The notes below the pieces were generated by a model. It was given only the letters and a program-made list of their open reading frames with translations, made no database searches and was not told where the DNA came from. Shown here one piece after another: positions 57,935-64,000 of a stretch of DNA of 64,000 nucleotides (within the stretch, counting starts at the first letter, position 1; each line of letters starts with the position of its first letter). This stretch comes from Ischnura elegans (Eukaryota > Arthropoda > Insecta > Odonata > Coenagrionidae), in contig NW_025791658.1 of the NCBI RefSeq assembly GCF_921293095.1, positions 4,588,001 to 4,652,000 on the forward strand, in the 5' to 3' direction. The position numbers and the translations under genes are program-made.

Positions 57935-59204
57935 TGTAGCGGTACGGACCGGAGCCGGCCCGACGCATCATGTTTTTAACATCGCGGCTGGGGGGGTTAC
58001 GTCTGCGCGCACACTCACAATTTTAGCATTTATTTGTTTACAGAGTTCTATCCTGAATTTATGTAAAGGGTTTATTTTGTTTTTTCATTGTAGAATATTT
58101 TTTTTACGTATGTGAAATTTTGTGAGAGTGGATTTCCGGGAGAGGCGACGCAGTGGTTCTCTCCCGGAATACGTTTGAAAACCCGCCTTTCGGTCGGGGC
58201 AAAAAAGAGGGCGTTGTGGTGCACCAGAGGTGATTGTGGGTAGTGCAGAGTTTATAAAAGGGAGAGACAAGAAGGATAGCTCTCTCTCTCCTACGGTCTG
58301 ACACGAGATAAGTCAAATAGTGGCGTGCAGTGACAAGCAGCAGCAGCCAAGCTACGGCACGTGGAGGAGGCCGATACGCGGACAGCTCTTCAGGGGTGGC
58401 GAGAACATCGGATAAAGGAAGTAAGCTTGGAAATTACCAAAGCCCGAATAGATCCTTTTGTGTCCAGATGGTTCCCCCCTTTGAAAGTCCCAAGTGCGCT
58501 CCCCACAATAAGGCCCTAGTGAATTTACTGTTGGCTGGTCTTAGTCACGGCCCTGCAAGACTTAAGTGCGGCACGTGGTGAAGCTTGAGCATAATATTTG
58601 AATGTTAGTGTCACTTGGCGGATCATTGAGCCCGACTTCAAGACGGGTGGCCACTTGAACAGTAACGCCCAATTTATAATTGCTTTGCACGGAAAGTTTT
58701 TTTTTGTGTAAGTTTGATGTCACTATTTTTTACGTTGCTTATTCGCTAAAGAGCGTGGGTATATTTTGTTGTTGGAAACATCAATTTTTTATAATCATTG
58801 AGAAAGTGCTATTGTAATTTTGAAGGAGAAGCCGAAGGTGAATATTTCATGTTGGAGGTGACGCCGATGGATTTTGGAACGGGGATTTATTGTGTGTGTT
58901 TGGGAATGCTTTAGTGTCAGTGTAAATTTTGGAACCTATGGTAGTTCAGTTATTAAAAATCAATTGTAAAAGGGATGTCATTGAAGTTATTTGTTTTGCT
59001 ATTGCCACGATTTCCTTAAATCCTGTTGTAAGTGAGTGTGCGTGCAGGCACGAACAATTGGGGAACTTGATTTTAAGCCCGGATACGGTAAGTCTCCGTT
59101 GGGGCAATTTTCTATTTTGGGGGAGTGGAGAGTTAACAATCACATGTACGGGGAGATATCGAACGAGAGGCGAGCGGGCGGCTCTCGCGGTTTGAACCGT
59201 TACA
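57935..59204 (+). mobile_element. Solo LTR, 1.27 kb
   Basis: TGTAGCGGTACGG to GAACCGTTACA; the ends are inverted (TGTARCGGT/ACCGTTACA). A TATA box (GTTTATAAAAGGG) lies near 58249. It sits in an (AT)n run, so the duplication (ATAA against ATAT) cannot be read clearly. No internal retroelement follows. Gypsy or BEL type is possible. Confidence 0.65.
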
Positions 59205-59215
59205 ATATATAAATA

Positions 59216-60130
59216 AATGCCATGATAGGCCACAAAAACATACACACACATAAAAGAGAACTCACACGTTAGTTTCTTTCAAATTTTCGACCTCTTAGGG
59301 TCTTCGTCGGGAAGGAGACAAGGAGATACTGAGGAGGAGGACAGAGGATGGCCAAAGGCTGAGGGGATTAGGATAAGATAGGGGGAGGGAGAGGGTGGGG
59401 AATGGGGGATGGGAAAGAGGAGAAGGCTATGGAGATCAGTGGGCCCGGGTGGACAGCTAGAGAAGATTTTTCCAGTCGTGACATTGTTAGAAAGAATCGG
59501 AAAAAGGCTTTTGATGATTCTGTTCAAAGCCTGCACGCCCGGGAAGTATGTGGTGGAAAGGGAGAGATGTGTGGTTTGTTTCTTGGTGTGAATTTTGGGT
59601 TTGTAAGTATTGTGTAGGATTTTCTTACGCAGAAGGTTCTCAGGATATCCTCTACGAAGAAGGGAGTGGTGAAGATTATTAAGAAAAATGTCCAAGGAAT
59701 GCTTCGCTTCCTGTCCCTACCCACGCCTTTTCCCACAATTTAGAATTTGATGACTGCTTTAACATAGGAATCCTTGCCTCTCTCCCACCCTCTGCCTCAC
59801 CGCTAGAATTAAAAACTCTTGAATTGTCTTCCATTTGGCTACACCAAGCTTTCAACCCGCCTGGTCTTAACAGGGCCCACTGATCTCCATAGCCTTCTCC
59901 TCTTTCCCATCCCCCATTCCCCACCCTCTCCCTCCCCCTATCTTATCCTAATCCCTCAGCCTTTGGCCATCCTCTGTCCTCCTCCTCAGAGGTAAGGAAA
60001 GAAAGGGATAGGAACATATAATGGAAAAAGGACGAGGACAACGGTGCTGTGGACAAAAAATTTTGACATACCTCTTAACTTTTTACATATTTTTCGGATG
60101 ATTTTAAATAAATCGAAACGTTGGCTATAA
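59216..60130. mobile_element. Second Penelope-like element, folded back and broken
   Basis: Minus strand 59455-59695 encodes NNLHHSLLRRGYPENLLRKK and TTYFPGVQALNRIIKSLFPI, matching residues after the RT of the first element. Plus strand 59738-59880 encodes ASLPPSASPLELKTLELSSI and FNPPGLN, the C-terminal end. The two parts point outward from about 59700, and both finish in the same GGGCCCACTGATCTCC-type sequence. A hammerhead-like GAAACGTTGGCTATAAC stands at 60114-60130. Confidence 0.7.
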
Positions 60131-60139
60131 CTTGTTTTA

Positions 60140-61340
60140 CATTGACCTAAACTCCAAGAAATACCAAAAAATGTGTTAAAGTTAATTAAATCTACAAGTG
60201 CGCTTAATTAAAAAATTGAAGGTCTGAAGTTGTTCTCAACCCAGTACACGAATATTTCAAAATTCTACATCATTTTCGCAATAACAAATCACGACATAAC
60301 ATTTTCACTCACAGAATTGGGGGAGGGAAAATTGATACCACAGGTGAAATATTTTTCTTTAAGAGGTAATTGCTTTGAATCTGTAGAACGGGAGACTTCA
60401 ACAATTTTTCCATTGCAAGGCAATCGAAAGTTTTTAATAGACAATTTGGAAAATTAATTGAAAACAATATTTATTCTTTCTTTCCATATATTTTTATCTT
60501 TTGTGTGAGTCAAATTATCTGAAACTGTGTTCTATTGAGATTATAGTTCGCTAATTCCTGGAATATTTTTCTAGAGTAACCGCACGACTCTCCTGTATCG
60601 CGTGAACTGAATATTTAGTTTCAAATTGAAATTCTTGAAGATTATGCCTCACTAACTAGATAAAGGCTTCATGAAATGAGTGGCTGCTTCACAGATTTGA
60701 ATATAGGTACTTATAAATGACAAACGGGTGCCCGTAATTGCATTTCGTAAATATTATTTTGTAATCTACTTGTTAGTGCATGAAGAGAAAGAGCAGAGGG
60801 CTGCTGAATGGAGAATGGAGAATTTAACCCGGGCAGCCGGGTAGAAACATTTACCCACATTATTCGCCGGGAAAGCACCAAATCCATAGATCTTTAATAC
60901 TGAAAACTAATAAAAGTTGTCAACATATTGAGCAAAATACTGCAATAAAAAATAATTTACCTACCCCGTGCGGGTGACTGAAAATTCTTTCAATGCCATG
61001 TCACACATAAATGCTTCTCAAGTCTAAAAATTCAAGGAGTCAACTAAAATATTAGCGGGGCGGTGAAGACAGACATCCATTTGAGCTTAATATAGTATCA
61101 AAATGTCGCACAAGTCAAATGGAGCCCAGAAAAAATTAAATACCCGCTTACGATATATCGGACTCTATTCCCTAATGGGTTAAGGCAATCTAGAGACCAC
61201 TAATACACAAAACAATCACTAACACTAAAGCAGTAACAATCACTAACTCGATTAACTCAACTACAACTAGGCCTGTTTACATTAAAACAATTTACTCATA
61301 ATAAGTCAACCGGTCACCAAAACAAGGTATTCTGCAACAC
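60140..61340. other. Intergenic, no gene seen
   Basis: AT-rich sequence. No coding exon or element end that I can support. Confidence 0.35.
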
Positions 61341-61343
61341 ACC

Positions 61344-61440
61344 AAGATTATACGTCCGCCGGGCGGCGCGGCGGTGTCAACTCACTAGATACGTCGCTCT
61401 GCGCATGCTCGGGCGGCGCACATTGGTGGCGGCGCACACA
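61344..61440. promoter_or_regulatory. CpG-rich patch, possible promoter
   Basis: GC- and CpG-rich island (GCCGGGCGGCGCGGCGG, GGCGGCGCACA) in AT-rich surroundings. It has a TGCGCATGCTC word close to an NRF-1-type site. It could also be the end of a transposon. No adjacent coding exon found. Confidence 0.25.
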
Positions 61441-61754
61441 AAAAGCTGGCCAAAACTCATTTTTCGACTTTTTACACGGAAGTTTTGAATCATGTATTAG
61501 GATTCTACAGGATATGGCCTACAATATTTCGTGCCTGATTGGTCTGTGTGATTACGTATTATGTTGACCTGTGTAACCCGTCAAACAAGGGCGTGCTCAG
61601 CCCAAAACACCCGACGTATGGGAATAGTCGATTTTAGGGAAATTCAACTTAATAAACGACTATTTTAATTTCATTGGGATTCATCTGTGAATTTTTATAC
61701 GGTAAGCTTGCATACTTTCGCTTAATTTGCTGGTAAGTTTTGTTCGTTTTAAGT

Positions 61755-62311
61755 GACGGGAAAAGTAAGGAAGAAATTATCAGCAGAATAGCCCAGGCGA
61801 AGAGAGCATTCCACCAAAAGAGAGACCTGCTTACAGCGGGAAACTTAAATATGGAAGTAAAGAAACAATTTATAAGAACGTACATCTGGAGTATGCTCCT
61901 ATACGGAAGTGAGGCATGGACAATGACCGCAGCGGAGAAAGCAAGGATAGAGACCTTTGAAATGTGGTGCTACAGAAGAATGATGAAAATCAAATGGATC
62001 GACCGAGTTAGTAACGAAGAAGTCCTAAGAAGGGTAGGAGAGAAGAGAAGCCTCATGAAAACCTTAATAAGAAGACGGAACAACCTTATAGGCGACATCT
62101 TGAGGCATGATGGCCTGATGAAGACAATCGTCGAAGGACAAGTGGAAGGCAAGAATGGAAAAGGAAGACCTCGAACAAAATATATGGAACAAGTAAAGAG
62201 AGATGTGAAAGAGAGGAAATACGTAGGTGTGAAAAGATTAGCTGATAGGAGAGAGAAATGGAGAGCTGCGTCAAACCAATCCTAGGATTGTTGACCAATG
62301 ATGATGATGAA
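61755..62311 (+). mobile_element. LINE ORF2 3' end, second copy
   Basis: Plus frame about 61755-62285: QTYIWSML-type RT end (FIRTYIWSMLLYGSEAWTMT), [37 protein letters not shown] to a stop, then a TGATGATGATGA tail. It extends further 5' than the copy at 36823. Truncated, but open to the stop. Confidence 0.85.
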
Positions 62312-62639
62312 TTACAACAATATTTAATTATTTATAATGTTAGCTATTTTTGGGCCTATTTTTAGTAAATGTGTCGATATAGTTTTGTGCTCCTCCGTGC
62401 TCCTCGAAGATTACCATGCAGAATCCTTGGGAAGAGTATATACAACAAGATGGAGAAAAAAATCTTGCCTATCCGGCACTTAGAGTGTTTTAAGGCGGCT
62501 GGCGGAAGACTGAATGGCATTATCGCTCAAATATTCCTGTATCGGTGGTCGAACTCGCATGGTGTATACCTAACAATTCTACATACTGTGAGATTTCATA
62601 CTTTAAGTGTTTCACGCCTATCGTATGAACTCTTCTCGT

Positions 62640-63190
62640 ATGTACACTCTCCTTCAAATACTCATGAAATCAATCATGGCTGATAACGATTTTAATTTTT
62701 CCTGGTGAATACTCCTCTACCTCTTCTGTAACCAGACTCCTCTCTCTCTCGGGTTGGGTTCGTGGGTTGCCTGCGGTCGTTGGTGAGAAAAATTGTGGAA
62801 TGAAAGAGACTCCACTTTTCAATTTGGTTATATTGAATTCCACACTAAATACAATCAACCAGACTCTTATTATCCTGAACAACAGAAGAAAAAAACTAAA
62901 TCCCGGGAGGCGTTCAGGTGCCCGACCCTTCCGTGAATAAGCCTCTCCTCCGTCCGTCCGCCTGCACCTTCTCCCATCGTCAGTCCGTCTTTTTCTCTCT
63001 GTGTCTCTCTGTCCGCCGTCCGTCCTCTCCAGGTTTCGTGAACTGCTCCTTGTTCCTATTCCGGCCGCTGGCGCTAGCAGTGCCGGAGCGAACACCGGAT
63101 TGGTCACAGTACACTCTCCTTCAAATATTCATGAAGTCAATCATGGCTGATAACGATTTTAATTTTTCCTGGTTAATACTTCTGACGAAT
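62640..63190. repeat. Direct repeat pair bracketing a ~400-bp insert
   Basis: CTCTCCTTCAAATAYTCATG to TTTTCCTGGTKAATACT (about 70 bases) occurs at 62647 and again at 63113. The insert has TGTAACC...GGTCACA-like edges (62727-63108), possibly LTR-derived. Confidence 0.6.
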
Positions 63191-63436
63191 ATTTCTCGGG
63201 TTTGTAGCCAGGTTAATGCTTTTATACAAGCCGACGTTTCGGAAGACGACTTGTCTCCCATCTTCAAGGCTGTGTTACTAAATGGAAGTCCAATTTCACA
63301 CTGAAAATTGAAATCAAAATTGAAATTGGACTTCCATGAAGTAACACAGCCTTGAGGATGGGAGATAAGTCGTCTCCCGAAACGTCGGCTTGTATAAAAG
63401 CATTAACCTGGCTGCAAACCCGAGAAATATTTGTCA
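63183..63436. repeat. Inverted pair of hammerhead-like Penelope termini
   Basis: Two arms of about 115 bases, one per strand, meet near 63315. Each reads AGCC, TTGARGA, a stem II pairing GGGAGA with TCTCCC (or a near match), GAAAC, GTC, GGCT. That is a hammerhead layout with U in place of the first core C. Confidence 0.65.
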
Positions 63437-63690
63437 CATTGATGGCTGATTTTCTTGATCTTAATGAGGCAAATTATGAGTGATCAAATGCGACTACATA
63501 AGTCACTATGCGAGATCTTACAGTAACCACTAGATGCTTTTCTCCGCAAAATTTTCCTCATGTTTCTATAAAGAAGAGATCCTTTACATGCTGGACAGCG
63601 TTGTCAGCACATTATTCCGAAATAAGGTCTTCGCGCTAGGAGAAATAAATGCTCCCTAATCCCCTTGCCGCCCCAATGCCGCCAATAATA

Positions 63691-64000
63691 GGGTAGTTTC
63701 ATCATCAAAGAAACCGAAAGGCATTGATTGCGATTTGTTACCCACAATTACTGTATTCATAATATACAAATTATTTCGTTTTAGAAATACCGGTTTAGAC
63801 GAATGGCAATGGTCCATTTTTATCCTCATTTGAAAAGGGCCAGATTGGCGCCCATGCGATGCCACTCCACGTGACGTCACAGGGACCTAGTTTCTATAGG
63901 AGAAGATAGGAGTTATACATCGTCTGAGGTTACCAATGCATGCATGAGGCGCAGAGCTCAGGGAAACATCTCTTCATAATCACCTATTAAAACTGGCTAA
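63691..64000 (-). mobile_element. Family B TIR element, copy 5, cut by the window end
   Basis: Reverse copy beginning TA-GGGTAGTTTC. It aligns with the right half of copies 3 and 4 and runs off the window. Confidence 0.85.

Overview
The window is animal, most likely arthropod (perhaps insect), nuclear DNA. Genes are split by introns with GT-AG borders, and most of the sequence is transposable elements: pogo/Tigger, piggyBac, hAT and PIF/Harbinger DNA transposons, copia and gypsy LTR elements, LINE tails and Penelope-like elements. No species can be named from the sequence alone.

The main gene is a PRDM9-like histone methyltransferase on the minus strand, from a 5' UTR exon ending at 54710 to a stop at 26016. 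Eight coding exons join in phase with GT-AG borders. They encode a short N-terminus, an SSXRD-like stretch, a zinc knuckle, a full PR/SET domain, one isolated C2H2 finger and a C-terminal tandem C2H2 array. The fingers of that array differ mainly at the DNA-contacting positions. This is the architecture of the vertebrate protein that places meiotic recombination hotspots, but no KRAB box is visible. The introns hold a very young, intact copia element (49104-53589), a 4.2 kb hAT element with an unrecognised 195-codon ORF (42920-47118), a broken gypsy element split by a hAT insertion (34142-36575), a tRNA-like palindrome (48201-48463) and many MITEs.

Left of the gene (1-25 kb) there is almost only repeat. 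The exception is one host-like terminal exon on the plus strand (14221-14472). Between 17.7 and 24.9 kb is a nested stack: a Tigger-like relic holds a TA-flanked TIR element (family B). That holds a TTAA-flanked piggyBac, whose otherwise intact transposase gene is split by another Tigger-like element. A solo LTR with a 5-bp duplication lies in the same relic.

Right of the gene (56-64 kb) are Penelope-like elements with GIY-YIG endonuclease and hammerhead-ribozyme-like termini, a 1.27 kb solo LTR, a LINE tail and an inverted hammerhead pair.

Repeat families named here: B (TIR GGGTRGTTTCC, TA duplication; five copies), C (TIR CAGTGGAACCTCG; three copies), D (TIR CACCCATGYCT; Tigger-like), E (TIR with CCCAATTATCCGG), F (hAT, TIR TAGGGATGG).
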